Shown piece after piece: positions 33,966-42,068 of a stretch of 64,000 nt of DNA. The notes under the pieces were generated by a model, which saw nothing but the letters and a program-made list of their open reading frames with translations, was not told where the DNA came from and did no database searches. Origin of the DNA: Burkholderiaceae bacterium (GTDB taxonomy: Bacteria; Pseudomonadota; Gammaproteobacteria; Burkholderiales; Burkholderiaceae_B); contig SCSG01000008.1 in NCBI GenBank assembly GCA_004322135.1, positions 301,231-365,230 of the forward strand, written 5' to 3'. The first letter of the stretch is position 1. Every line of letters starts with the position of its first letter. A program made the position numbers and the translations under genes.

Positions 33966-34799
33966 ATGCCGACCCGCGCCGGCATAGGACTGCGCGCCCC
34001 GCATGTTGCGCGCGTGCTGCATGATCAACCGCCTGTCGCATGGTTTGAAACGCACACCGAAAATCTGTTCGCCCCGGGGGGGCCATTTCAGGACGCCATG
34101 GCACGCATTCGGGCGAACTACCCTCTGAGCCTGCATGGCGTTGGGCTGTCGCTCGGGTCTGCCGACCGACTGGATACGGCGCACCTTCGGCGCCTCCGGG
34201 AATTAGTGGATCGTTACGAACCCGAACTCGTTTCCGAGCACCTGTGCTGGGGCGCCGTCGGTGGGCGCCATAGCAACGACCTCTTGCCACTACCGTATAC
34301 CGAGGAAGCGTTGCGATGCGTGGTGTCGCATATCGACGAGACCCAGAACGCGCTCAAACGCGAAATCCTCGTGGAAAACATCTCGACGTACCTGCGTTTC
34401 GACGGAGCCGACTATACCGAATGGGAATTCGTGTCGGAAGCGGTCAAACGCAGCGGATGCGGCTTGCTGTGTGATGTGAACAATATTTACGTCAATAGCG
34501 TCAACCATGGCTTTGACCCACTCGTCTACCTGCGTGCGTTGCCACGCCCGGCCATACGTGAAATCCATCTGGCCGGCTTCACGCGCAAGGAGGGTTTGCC
34601 GGTGCCCGTGCTGATCGACTCGCACAGCCGCCGCGTCGATGATGCGGTGTGGGATTTGTATGCTGAAGCCGTGCGGCTGTTCAGCTGCGTACCGGCGTTG
34701 ATCGAGTGGGATGCCGACATCCCGGAGCTTGAAGTATTGATGGACGAAGCCGCGCATGCGCAGGAGATACTCGATGAATGCGAAACCCCCTCTGCGTGA
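33966..34799 (+). CDS. bufB: DUF692/MNIO maturation enzyme BufB
   Basis: Multinuclear non-heme iron-dependent oxidase of 277 aa, TIM-barrel DUF692 family. It has the usual metal-site segments: WFETHTENLF, LHGVGLSLGS, VSEHLCW, ILVENISTYL, LLCDVNNIYVNS, REIHLAGF, LIDSHSRRVDD and ALIEWDADIP. It probably oxidises cysteines in BufA with help from BufC. The ATG at 33966 follows GGGAG; 43 bp separate it from bufA, and its 3' end overlaps bufC by 26 bp. Confidence 0.93.
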   Translation: MPTRAGIGLRAPHVARVLHDQPPVAWFETHTENLFAPGGPFQDAMARIRANYPLSLHGVGLSLGSADRLDTAHLRRLRELVDRYEPELVSEHLCWGAVGGRHSNDLLPLPYTEEALRCVVSHIDETQNALKREILVENISTYLRFDGADYTEWEFVSEAVKRSGCGLLCDVNNIYVNSVNHGFDPLVYLRALPRPAIREIHLAGFTRKEGLPVPVLIDSHSRRVDDAVWDLYAEAVRLFSCVPALIEWDADIPELEVLMDEAAHAQEILDECETPSA

Positions 34800-35607
34800 A
34801 TTACAGACCGCATTTCTAGCCGCGCTGTTTGACGATGCAGAGCCAGGTCCTGTGGATTCGATCCCGGGCAACGGTCTGATGCCCGAAGCACGCCTACGTA
34901 TCTATCGCCGCAGTTGCAATGAAATCCAGACGGCAACGCTACGTACCAGCTACCCGGCGGTATTGGCGCTGGTCGGCCAGGACTGGTTTGATCAGGCCGC
35001 GCGGCGCTATCGACGCCTTTACCCATCACATTCGGGAAACCTGCAGGGGCTTGGCGCACACTTCGCCGATTACCTTGAGACGATCCCAGCGGGCCGCACC
35101 CTTCCCTACCTGACTGACGTGGCGCGACTGGAATGGCTGCGCCAGAAAACCATTCTCTCAGCTGATTCGCAGGTCCTCACCCTCGACAGTTTCATGGCAG
35201 GCCTGGATGGCGCCGGAGAGTCCCTTCGCGTTGGCTTGCATCCCTGTGTCCACTGGCTGAACAGCCCATACCGGGTGCTCACGATCTGGCGCTTTGCCCT
35301 CGACCCCCGCGGAGATCTCGATCTGGATGGCCAGGGTGAGAACGTCATACTCTGGCGCGAGGACGGAGAAGTCGTGATGACCAGCGTTGACGCGGCCACC
35401 CTTGCATACGTCACGGCGCTCGCCACGGGTGAGTCTCTTGAACAGGCAAGCATGGGTGCCGCCACGCTTGATGATAGATTCGACCCCGTTCAATGCATGA
35501 ATGAGCTTATCGGGCACCATTTGGTAACGCGCGTCCTGCCCCACCCCGTAATCGAGAAACAGGGCCACAACCATGACAAGTACGGCATTGATCAGCCGCA
35601 TTGCTAG
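34774..35607 (+). CDS. bufC: DUF2063 partner protein BufC
   Basis: 277-aa protein with an N-terminal DUF2063 DNA-binding-like domain (LRELQTAFLAALFDD, RLRIYRRSCNEIQTATLRTSYPAVLALVG) and a C-terminal RRE-like region. In characterised bufferin and MNIO systems this partner brings the precursor peptide to the oxidase. The gene begins with ATG inside bufB (26-bp overlap), preceded by GGAG, and itself overlaps the DoxX gene by 35 bp, giving a tightly coupled operon. Confidence 0.9.
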   Translation: MNAKPPLRELQTAFLAALFDDAEPGPVDSIPGNGLMPEARLRIYRRSCNEIQTATLRTSYPAVLALVGQDWFDQAARRYRRLYPSHSGNLQGLGAHFADYLETIPAGRTLPYLTDVARLEWLRQKTILSADSQVLTLDSFMAGLDGAGESLRVGLHPCVHWLNSPYRVLTIWRFALDPRGDLDLDGQGENVILWREDGEVVMTSVDAATLAYVTALATGESLEQASMGAATLDDRFDPVQCMNELIGHHLVTRVLPHPVIEKQGHNHDKYGIDQPHC

Positions 35608-36076
35608 CTGCCATTCGCGCGCTACGCGGTGGCTGGAAAAGTGGATCGGCCCGCTCGCGCTGCTGTTGATGCGCCTTTGGGTCGCGATCGCATTCTGGCG
35701 CGCCGGCGTGGTCAAGATCGCCGACCCTGCGGGCACGCAGATGCTGTTTGAAAGCCTCTATCACGTTCCGCTTTTGGCGCCGGGGATTGCGGCTGTGCTG
35801 GGCACTTGGATTGAGCTAGTCACTCCGTGGCTGCTGGGACTTGGCATCGCGGGCCGCGCCACGGCGCTGTTTTTATTCGTCTACAACCTGATCGCCGTAA
35901 TTTCATACCCGGATCTTTGGCCGCACGGCTTCTGGAGCGGACTGATAAATTTGGGGGACTTCACCGACCACAAGGTATGGGCGATGATGCTGCTCGCCGT
36001 GGTCGCCTGGGGCCCCGGGAAGTTGTCTGTTGACCGCATGCTGGAAAAACTGAGGCATGGTAGCATCGCCCAATGA
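35573..36076 (+). CDS. DoxX family membrane protein
   Basis: 167-aa inner-membrane protein with four predicted helices. LLLMRLWVAIAFWRAGVVKIAD is the DoxX start, and the rest (GTWIELVTPWLLGLGIAGRATALFLFVYN) is typical. DoxX proteins are frequent last genes of bufferin operons; in thiosulfate-oxidising archaea a relative is a quinone oxidoreductase subunit, so a redox or quinone link is possible. Overlaps bufC by 35 bp. Confidence 0.9.
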   Translation: MTSTALISRIASCHSRATRWLEKWIGPLALLLMRLWVAIAFWRAGVVKIADPAGTQMLFESLYHVPLLAPGIAAVLGTWIELVTPWLLGLGIAGRATALFLFVYNLIAVISYPDLWPHGFWSGLINLGDFTDHKVWAMMLLAVVAWGPGKLSVDRMLEKLRHGSIAQ

Positions 36077-36391
36077 TGTACACGAAAGCACATCATCTTC
36101 GGCCCCACCATGCCTGCTGCCTGGCAGGCATCCGTGCCATTGGCAGCAATTGCGCTGAACACCCGACAAGCACGCGCCGCTGTTCCGTCCACCCACTCCC
36201 TTAATCGGCCGCTTTAGTAAGGCTTTCCAGTTCGGCGACGCAGACAAAAATGCGAAGCAAGTCCATGTCCATGGGCGGACTGTATGCTTTGAAAGAACAG
36301 TCTGGTTACCTATGGCTAATTTATTCTTCCAGAAAGAACCATTAAAGTCTTGTCATATGAGCCGGCTCACTGCATTACCACGGAGAACACC
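36077..36391. other. Intergenic region of 315 bp with a hairpin and copy B of the repeated segment
   Basis: An 8-bp stem, ATGCCTGC (36110-36117) with GCAGGCAT (36124-36131), follows DoxX by 33 bp and may end or stabilise the buf transcript; no T tract follows. From 36232 to 36375 lies the segment related to 28785-28925. The dyad TGAGCCGGCTCA (36358-36369) ends just before the SDR ribosome site. No gene is credible here. Confidence 0.5.
36232..36375 (+). repeat. Copy B of a ~140-bp related segment (partner at 28785-28925)
   Basis: Shares TGCGAA, CAAGT, CCATG, GCGGA and GTATGCT blocks in the same order and spacing with copy A, and ends in a similar dyad. It forms the promoter-proximal region of the SDR gene, whose ATG is 17 bp downstream. 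Confidence 0.55.
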
Positions 36392-37159
36392 ATGACGAAA
36401 TCAAACACCCGAATCGCTCTTGTTACGGGGGCAAGCCGCGGCCTGGGGCGCAGCACTGCACAGAAGCTTGCCGAAGCGGGCACTGACATCATTCTCACCT
36501 ACAAGAATAACGAAGCCGACGCACATGCGGCCGTGCAACAGATCGAGGAACAGGGCCGCCGTGCTGCAGCGCTTCAACTCGACATGGCCGACAGCAAAAG
36601 CTTCACGTCATTTGCGGACGCCGTAAAACGCGCGCTTGTGGAAATCTGGCAATGCCAACAGTTCGATTACCTCGTCAACAATGCGGGCGGCGGCATTCAC
36701 GTACCGTTTGCCGAAACGACAGAAGAACAGTTCGACCTGCTAGCCAACGTTCATCTCAAGGGCACGTTCTTCCTGACGCAAAAACTCCTGCCTCTGATCA
36801 AGGATGGCGGGCGCATCGTCAACACGTCGTCAGGCCTGACTCGCTTCACGTTTCCCGGCCATGCTGCCTATGCCGCAATGAAAGGCGGCATTGAAGTATT
36901 GACGCGCTACATGGCAAAAGAGCTGGGCCCACGCGGGATTGCCGTGAACACCATCGCACCTGGCGCCATCGAGACGGATTTTGGCGGCGGTGCGGTGCGG
37001 GACAACCCGCAGGCCAATGCACAAGTGGCCAGCGTTACTGCAATGGGTCGCGCGGGGCTTCCGGACGACGTCGGCGGCGCAGTGGCTGCGCTGCTTTCCA
37101 GCGGCAACAACTGGATCACGGGCCAGCGTATCGAAATCTCGGGTGGCATGATGCTTTGA
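36392..37159 (+). CDS. SDR family NAD(P)-dependent oxidoreductase
   Basis: Classical short-chain dehydrogenase/reductase of 255 aa. NAD(P) loop TGASRGLG (residues 11-18), NNAGGG, catalytic Ser in NTSSGLTRF, and Tyr/Lys in YAAMK. The C-terminal ISGGMML is typical. A basic residue after the loop and the TYKNNEADA segment suggest NADP preference. The ATG at 36392 has GGAG upstream. It is convergent, with a 6-bp gap, with the importer ATPase gene. The leader resembles that of the class II aldolase gene 7.6 kb away. Substrate unknown. Confidence 0.92.
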   Translation: MTKSNTRIALVTGASRGLGRSTAQKLAEAGTDIILTYKNNEADAHAAVQQIEEQGRRAAALQLDMADSKSFTSFADAVKRALVEIWQCQQFDYLVNNAGGGIHVPFAETTEEQFDLLANVHLKGTFFLTQKLLPLIKDGGRIVNTSSGLTRFTFPGHAAYAAMKGGIEVLTRYMAKELGPRGIAVNTIAPGAIETDFGGGAVRDNPQANAQVASVTAMGRAGLPDDVGGAVAALLSSGNNWITGQRIEISGGMML

Positions 37160-37165
37160 ATATAC

Positions 37166-37936
37166 CTACTGCTTGCCCCGCATGATCTCGGCATAGACAT
37201 GTGTTCGAAGTTCCACGAATCTGGGCATCATCTTGGTATCCACCTGGTCGCGCGGATGCGGTAGGTCAATATCAAGAATTTCCTGCACGGTAGTGGGCGG
37301 TGGAGACAACACGACGACACGGTCGCCAAGGTAAACAGCCTCGTCGATGTCGTGCGTCACAAATAACACCGTCACGCCGAACTCTGAACGAACCCGCAGC
37401 ACCAGGTCTTCCAGTTCTGCTCGCGTCTGCGCATCTACCGAGGCAAACGGCTCGTCCATCAGCAAAATTTGCGGCTCGTAGGCAAGTGCGCGGGCAATGG
37501 CCACGCGCTGCTGCATGCCACCGGACAATTGCCACGGGTACCTGTCAGGACAATGGCTTAAACCCACTGATTCGAGCGCATTACCAATCAATGCAGCTTC
37601 CTTCTGCGCCGGCAGGTGCTTGTGGCGCAGCGGCAGGGCAATATTGTCACGAACAGACATCCACGGCATGAGCGAACGACTATATTCCTGAAAGACCACC
37701 GCCAGCTCTTTCGGTGGGCCGACAATGGGCTTGCCGCGCAGGGCCAGACTGCCTTTGCTGGGTAGCAAAAGTCCGGCCAAGCATCGAACCAAAGTCGTCT
37801 TGCCGCAGCCTGAAGGGCCCACCACGCAGACCAGCTCGCCCTCTTTGACTCCGAACGAGATCTGGTCGATGGCGGTGACGGCATTCCCCGCCAGGTTGTA
37901 CACCTTGCTGAGGGCGTCTATTTTGAGCATATCCAT
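37166..37936 (-). CDS. ABC transporter ATP-binding protein (SsuB/TauB/NrtD-like)
   Basis: Cytoplasmic ATPase of 256 aa. Walker A GPSGCGKTT, Q loop FQEYSRSLMPW, signature LSGGMQQRVAIARAL, Walker B ILLMDEPFASVDAQ and switch His in FVTHDIDEAVYLGD are intact. It belongs to the nitrate/sulfonate/taurine uptake class. Last gene of the operon SnoaL-like, NAD(P)-binding, SBP, two permeases, ATPase. Starts after AAAGG; a second Met (MLKI) two codons on is possible. Confidence 0.94.
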   Translation of the reverse strand: MDMLKIDALSKVYNLAGNAVTAIDQISFGVKEGELVCVVGPSGCGKTTLVRCLAGLLLPSKGSLALRGKPIVGPPKELAVVFQEYSRSLMPWMSVRDNIALPLRHKHLPAQKEAALIGNALESVGLSHCPDRYPWQLSGGMQQRVAIARALAYEPQILLMDEPFASVDAQTRAELEDLVLRVRSEFGVTVLFVTHDIDEAVYLGDRVVVLSPPPTTVQEILDIDLPHPRDQVDTKMMPRFVELRTHVYAEIMRGKQ

Positions 37937-37955
37937 AGAGAACCTTTAGCAGGCG

Positions 37956-38726
37956 CTAGTGCGCCGCGAGATGAGCGCCGCGATGCCAACGCAAAACGAC
38001 CAACTCGATGGCATAAAGAAGTGCATTCAATGCATAACCCAGAATTCCAAGCAGTATCACTCCCGACCACATGTCGGGGAGACTAAAGGTCCGTTGCGAC
38101 TGAAGCACAAAATAGCCTATGCCGTTTGTGCTGGCTATCATTTCGCTAATCACCATGACAATCAGGGCAAGTGAAATGCTCGTGCGCAGCCCGGCGAAAA
38201 TTTGGGGACTCGCCGAAGGGATGATTACGCGCCATAGCCGGTCGGCAGCGTCTGTGCGATAAATAGTTACCGTATCCAGGACCAAGGGCTCGACCGCGCG
38301 CACACCATCAATCGTAGTGAGAAGAATTGGCCACAAGCAAACAAGGACGATAATGGCAATCTTCATGAGATCGCCCACCCCAAGGACAATAATTCCGAAC
38401 GGAATCATGGCTGGCGCTGGAATAGCGCGCATAAATTCGACGATGGGACTCGTTGCGCGCTGAATCGTCGAACTCAAGCCCAGAACCAGCCCCGCGCCAA
38501 TTCCCAGCACGACGGCGATGCCAAACCCGGCGCCCAGCCGGGCGAGACTGGGCACGACGTCGCTACCAACACGCCCGAATATCCAGTTATGCTCGAAAGC
38601 AACCAAGATGTCCGACAACGGCGGAAAATACACGCTGGTGCTGTTTTTCGATAATTGCCACCATAACGCCACTGCCACAACGGGCACCGCCAGTTCCAGG
38701 ACCAGCGCAGAATAACGCGATCTCAT
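37956..38726 (-). CDS. ABC transporter permease (SsuC/TauC-like) 2
   Basis: 256-aa inner-membrane permease with about six helices and the EAA-type loop TDAADRLWRVIIPSASPQIFAGLR near residues 165-190. MRSRYSALVLELAVPVVAVALW is the first helix. Its ATG overlaps the stop of the preceding permease gene by 4 bp. Two different permease subunits in one SsuABC-type operon suggest a heterodimeric channel, less common than one permease gene. Confidence 0.92.
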   Translation of the reverse strand: MRSRYSALVLELAVPVVAVALWWQLSKNSTSVYFPPLSDILVAFEHNWIFGRVGSDVVPSLARLGAGFGIAVVLGIGAGLVLGLSSTIQRATSPIVEFMRAIPAPAMIPFGIIVLGVGDLMKIAIIVLVCLWPILLTTIDGVRAVEPLVLDTVTIYRTDAADRLWRVIIPSASPQIFAGLRTSISLALIVMVISEMIASTNGIGYFVLQSQRTFSLPDMWSGVILLGILGYALNALLYAIELVVLRWHRGAHLAAH

Positions 38727-39595
38727 GATCCACCCCCCGCTCGTTGCGACGGGTGCCAGTGAAGGACACGCCTTTGAAAATACATCGATCCGCTGTTCAG
38801 CAGCCACCCCAAGATCCCGGTAGCCATGATCATGGCATAAGCAGTGGCGATATCGCCGCTGGAACGCGCAAGCTCGATCGTCGCGCCCAAGCCGGGCGAA
38901 CCGATGACCAGTTCTGCGGTAACCGCAAGAATTAGCGCCGTCGCGGACGAGATTCTGAAGCCCGTCGCAATAAACGGTGCAGTTCCCGGCAAAATTACGC
39001 GCCAGAAGGTCTCGAAGCAACCAAGCCCGAAGGTGCGCGCCGTTTCGGTGGCGATGGGGTCAGTATCCTGAACGCCGTAGATGGTTTGAATAAGCATGGG
39101 CCAGAATGAGGCGAATACCACCAGGAAGACTTTACTTTCCAGGCCTATACCCAACACCAGCACGGCAAGCGGAATCAGGGCAACCGAAGGCACAGGACGG
39201 AGAAATTCGATAATGGTCCGGGACCCGCGATAGAGCATCCGACTTGAACCGAGCACAATGCCCAGCGGGACGGCGAGAACAATTGCGATCAACAAGCCTA
39301 TGGCCCAACCGCTTAGCGTATGCCCCACGGCAAGCCAGAATTCAGCAGTGCTGGCTTCGTGAATCAACGCAGCGAACACGTCGGTTACCAGCGGAAATGC
39401 ACGCGCAGACAGCACGCCGCTATAGGTTAGGAATTGAAGAATCGCGAGCAGGGCCAGCAACGTAGCACCTGGCAAAAGCGCGCGGTGCAAGCGTGTCAAA
39501 ATGGAATTCATGAGGAGCGCTACCCGAGCCTGCCGACGTCCGACAGGCTCAAAACGCGGGGGCTCGACCACCGCGCTTCCACTGTTATTAGCCAT
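38723..39595 (-). CDS. ABC transporter permease (SsuC/TauC-like) 1
   Basis: 290-aa permease of the same family. A polar 30-residue N-terminus precedes the first helix (ALLPGATLLALLAILQFLTYSG). The ATPase-contacting loop is TARTFGLGCFETFWRVILPGTAPFIATGFRIS. It overlaps the binding-protein gene by 8 bp and the second permease by 4 bp. NSILTRLHRALL just after the polar region offers an alternative internal start (M29). Confidence 0.92.
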   Translation of the reverse strand: MANNSGSAVVEPPRFEPVGRRQARVALLMNSILTRLHRALLPGATLLALLAILQFLTYSGVLSARAFPLVTDVFAALIHEASTAEFWLAVGHTLSGWAIGLLIAIVLAVPLGIVLGSSRMLYRGSRTIIEFLRPVPSVALIPLAVLVLGIGLESKVFLVVFASFWPMLIQTIYGVQDTDPIATETARTFGLGCFETFWRVILPGTAPFIATGFRISSATALILAVTAELVIGSPGLGATIELARSSGDIATAYAMIMATGILGWLLNSGSMYFQRRVLHWHPSQRAGGGS

Positions 39596-40529
39596 TGTCG
39601 AAGAGCTTGTCGAGGTCAGGTGCGCGAGGAATGATTCCGTACTTCACACTGAGATCGGATAGGCGCTGAAGAGAGTCCCTATTGACCTTTGTATCTGTCC
39701 AAACAGGAAGAATCATCCTTTTGGCCACGTCTGCGGAAATTTTCGTGTATCCAAGAATTACAGTACGCAGTTCGTCAGGATGGTCTTGGGCATAGGCCAG
39801 CGACTTTGCCATAGCCTTCTGGAAGCCTTTTACAATGCCTGGATTCTTCTGCGCGTAACGTTGGCTGACAAAATAGGCCGAGAATTGAAGATTAGGCATC
39901 GTGCCCACCATAAAGCCCACGATACGCCGCTGCCCGGCGTCACTAGCCAAAGTTACAAACGGCTCACAAGGACCAGTGGCATCAACGCGGCCACTTTGCA
40001 GTGCAACCTCCATGTCGGGGAAAGGCATTTCAACGTACTTTACCGTTGATGGGTTTACACCCACCGCCGCCAGCGTTGCGTCTATAGTGACATCTGACAA
40101 ATTCTTAATAGCGTTGACCGCTATGGTTTTACCAGCCAAGTCTTGAACCGTCTTGATGGCACTTGACCCTTTGACGTAGATGAAGCAGTGATCCTGGGCC
40201 TGCGTTGCGCCCACCTGAGATCCTGGAGCAATGATCTTTAACGGCAAACCTTTTTCAGCCGCGGTAATTAACGAAACAGTGTTGGAGTAGCCAATATCGA
40301 TACTGCCGCTAACTACACCCGGCACGATTGCAGCGCCACCCGCGGCAAAAGTGGGCTTCAAATCCAGCCCTTCCTGTTTGAAGAACCCATGCTTGATGCC
40401 GATATAGACTGGTGAGACATCGCCGATGGGAATGAGGCCAATCGAAACGGTAGTGGTGTTGGGTTGACCTGCGGCAAAAGCCGCAGCGCTAACCGCCAGA
40501 GTCAGGACACTAATCAGAACGCGATACAT
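39588..40529 (-). CDS. ABC transporter substrate-binding protein (NMT1/SsuA-like)
   Basis: Periplasmic binding protein of 313 aa. Signal peptide at residues 1-19 (MYRVLISVLTLAVSAAAFA). Mature domain begins TTTVSIGLIPIGDVSPVYIGI and GFFKQEGLDLKPTFAAGGAAI, the NMT1/THI5-SsuA pattern in which ligands are nitrogen heterocycles, sulfonates, nitrate or aromatic acids. GGAG-like sequence precedes the start. The ligand cannot be read from sequence. It lies 48 bp after the NAD(P)-binding gene. Confidence 0.92.
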   Translation of the reverse strand: MYRVLISVLTLAVSAAAFAAGQPNTTTVSIGLIPIGDVSPVYIGIKHGFFKQEGLDLKPTFAAGGAAIVPGVVSGSIDIGYSNTVSLITAAEKGLPLKIIAPGSQVGATQAQDHCFIYVKGSSAIKTVQDLAGKTIAVNAIKNLSDVTIDATLAAVGVNPSTVKYVEMPFPDMEVALQSGRVDATGPCEPFVTLASDAGQRRIVGFMVGTMPNLQFSAYFVSQRYAQKNPGIVKGFQKAMAKSLAYAQDHPDELRTVILGYTKISADVAKRMILPVWTDTKVNRDSLQRLSDLSVKYGIIPRAPDLDKLFDNG

Positions 40530-40577
40530 AACTTTGTCTCCTCTTATCGTTATACGTCAACTACATAGCAGCAAAAT

Positions 40578-41471
40578 CTACTTCTGTCGGGCATAGGCAT
40601 CTTCCAGTCCTTCTTTGTGACTTGGATACTTCGGTGCAAAACCCATTGCCTTGATTTTCTTGTTACTGCAACGCCGAGAAGGCATGTGCACCGCACTGTC
40701 GCCCGCTACCAATTTGCAGTTCGGGTTGGCCAATGCGGCGACACTCGCAAAAAAATCTCTTTGCGTCAACGGCTTGTCATCGACAACATTCAGTATTCCG
40801 GTATCGGCAGGCACCGTTAAGGCAAGGACGACGGCCTGAGCCATATCCTCAGTCTGAATGGGAGAAATAAAATGCGACCCATCGCCGTCCAGACGTAGGG
40901 TTCCCGAACGCGCTTTGTCAAAAAGCGCCTCTGTGCTGAAAGTGCCGGCGCCGTAGAACTGCCCGCCACGCAAGATAACTGTCTGAAGGTCTTGGACGGC
41001 CTGCACCAAGCTCTCCATCTTGATGGTGGAGTCCAGATGCACGGGCTGCTTGGTGGCAAGCGGCGCTGATTCATCAATCCAGGCATCGCCGTTGTCGCGG
41101 TAAATGCGGGTGATGCTCTGTTGCACAAGGCGTGTTGCCCCCGCCTTACGCGCCACATCGATTAGATTACGCGTGCCTTCGACGCGTACTTTGTCGTTGG
41201 GCAACCAGGCACCGGGCACCGTCGCATCACGAGGTATTACCGTTGCCAGGTTCAAAACAGCTTCCACACCACGCGCGGTACTCTGGGCCAAGCGTATAAG
41301 ACCCGCCGCGTCCAACACATCAGCCTTGACAGGCTGTGCACCCAGCGACTTCAGCAACCGCTCCGACCTCTCGCTGCGAAATAGGGCAATTACTTCATGC
41401 CCCTTGGCAAGCAGCAACCTGACTGTTGGTGGGCCAAGAACTCCTGTAGCCCCAGCAATCAGAACTTTCAT
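40578..41471 (-). CDS. NAD(P)-binding atypical SDR (NmrA/epimerase-like)
   Basis: 297-aa extended or atypical short-chain dehydrogenase. Begins MKVLIAGATGVLGPPTVRLL with the GATGxLG nucleotide loop. VEAVLNLATVIPRD, an Arg-rich VEGTRNLIDVARKAGATRLVQQS segment and a late LRLDGDGSHFISPIQTEDMAQAVVLAL match NAD-dependent epimerase-like proteins; the YxxxK pair is not obvious, so it may be a sensor or reductase of altered chemistry. Its start overlaps the SnoaL-like gene stop by 4 bp. In this operon it may act on the imported compound. Confidence 0.88.
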   Translation of the reverse strand: MKVLIAGATGVLGPPTVRLLLAKGHEVIALFRSERSERLLKSLGAQPVKADVLDAAGLIRLAQSTARGVEAVLNLATVIPRDATVPGAWLPNDKVRVEGTRNLIDVARKAGATRLVQQSITRIYRDNGDAWIDESAPLATKQPVHLDSTIKMESLVQAVQDLQTVILRGGQFYGAGTFSTEALFDKARSGTLRLDGDGSHFISPIQTEDMAQAVVLALTVPADTGILNVVDDKPLTQRDFFASVAALANPNCKLVAGDSAVHMPSRRCSNKKIKAMGFAPKYPSHKEGLEDAYARQK

Positions 41472-41962
41472 AAGTTTGCCCCAAGCTTCTCAACATTCTT
41501 GGGGATGCGGTCAACGCCGAGCTGGGTAAGCAACGACGCAAGGTTCCAATAAAACCTTTCACCGGCCATCAGACCGTTACTGAACGTAATGATGGTTGCC
41601 AACTTCAGTTCCATCTTGCGGTTGGTTGGCGCAATGCCAAGAAACTCGCCGCGGTGGACGCCCTGGTAACGCCCTTCTGAAATAACGAGCCCTTCAGACG
41701 TAAAGTGGCGATGATCGCTCTGTGTGATGATGCCAAAGGCATTCCACCACATGCTGTAGTAGCGCCGGGCACCTTCCTTGCCGTCATACTTGATACCCAG
41801 GGCTTGATCGATGAAAACACAGTCCTCCGCCAACGTCGCCATAGTGCCTTCCATGTCTTGGACGTTCTCGGCAGCGAGGTGCCTGCCCAGCAACTGCAGG
41901 TTCGCTTTGTCGACACCACCAGTGTCATCGGGGATAGTCGGAATTTTGTAAGTTTGGCTCAT
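41468..41962 (-). CDS. SnoaL/NTF2-like protein (ester cyclase-like)
   Basis: 164-aa NTF2-fold protein. LLGRHLAAENVQDMEGTMATLAEDCVFIDQALG and a later WWNAFGIITQSDHRHFTSEGLVISEG follow the SnoaL pattern of polyketide cyclases and small hydrolases; the cavity has several His and Asp. First gene of the leftward operon. It diverges from the MocR-type regulator gene across 106 bp. Chemistry unknown; a cyclase, isomerase or hydratase on the imported ligand is possible. Confidence 0.85.
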   Translation of the reverse strand: MSQTYKIPTIPDDTGGVDKANLQLLGRHLAAENVQDMEGTMATLAEDCVFIDQALGIKYDGKEGARRYYSMWWNAFGIITQSDHRHFTSEGLVISEGRYQGVHRGEFLGIAPTNRKMELKLATIITFSNGLMAGERFYWNLASLLTQLGVDRIPKNVEKLGANL

Positions 41963-42068
41963 ATTGGCTCCTATTAGTCCATGGCGACGAAATTAACTTC
42001 ACTACTGGCCATGCTAGGTAGGTGATGACATAATGAAAAGGTCCAAGAATTGATATTCAGACAGGTCC

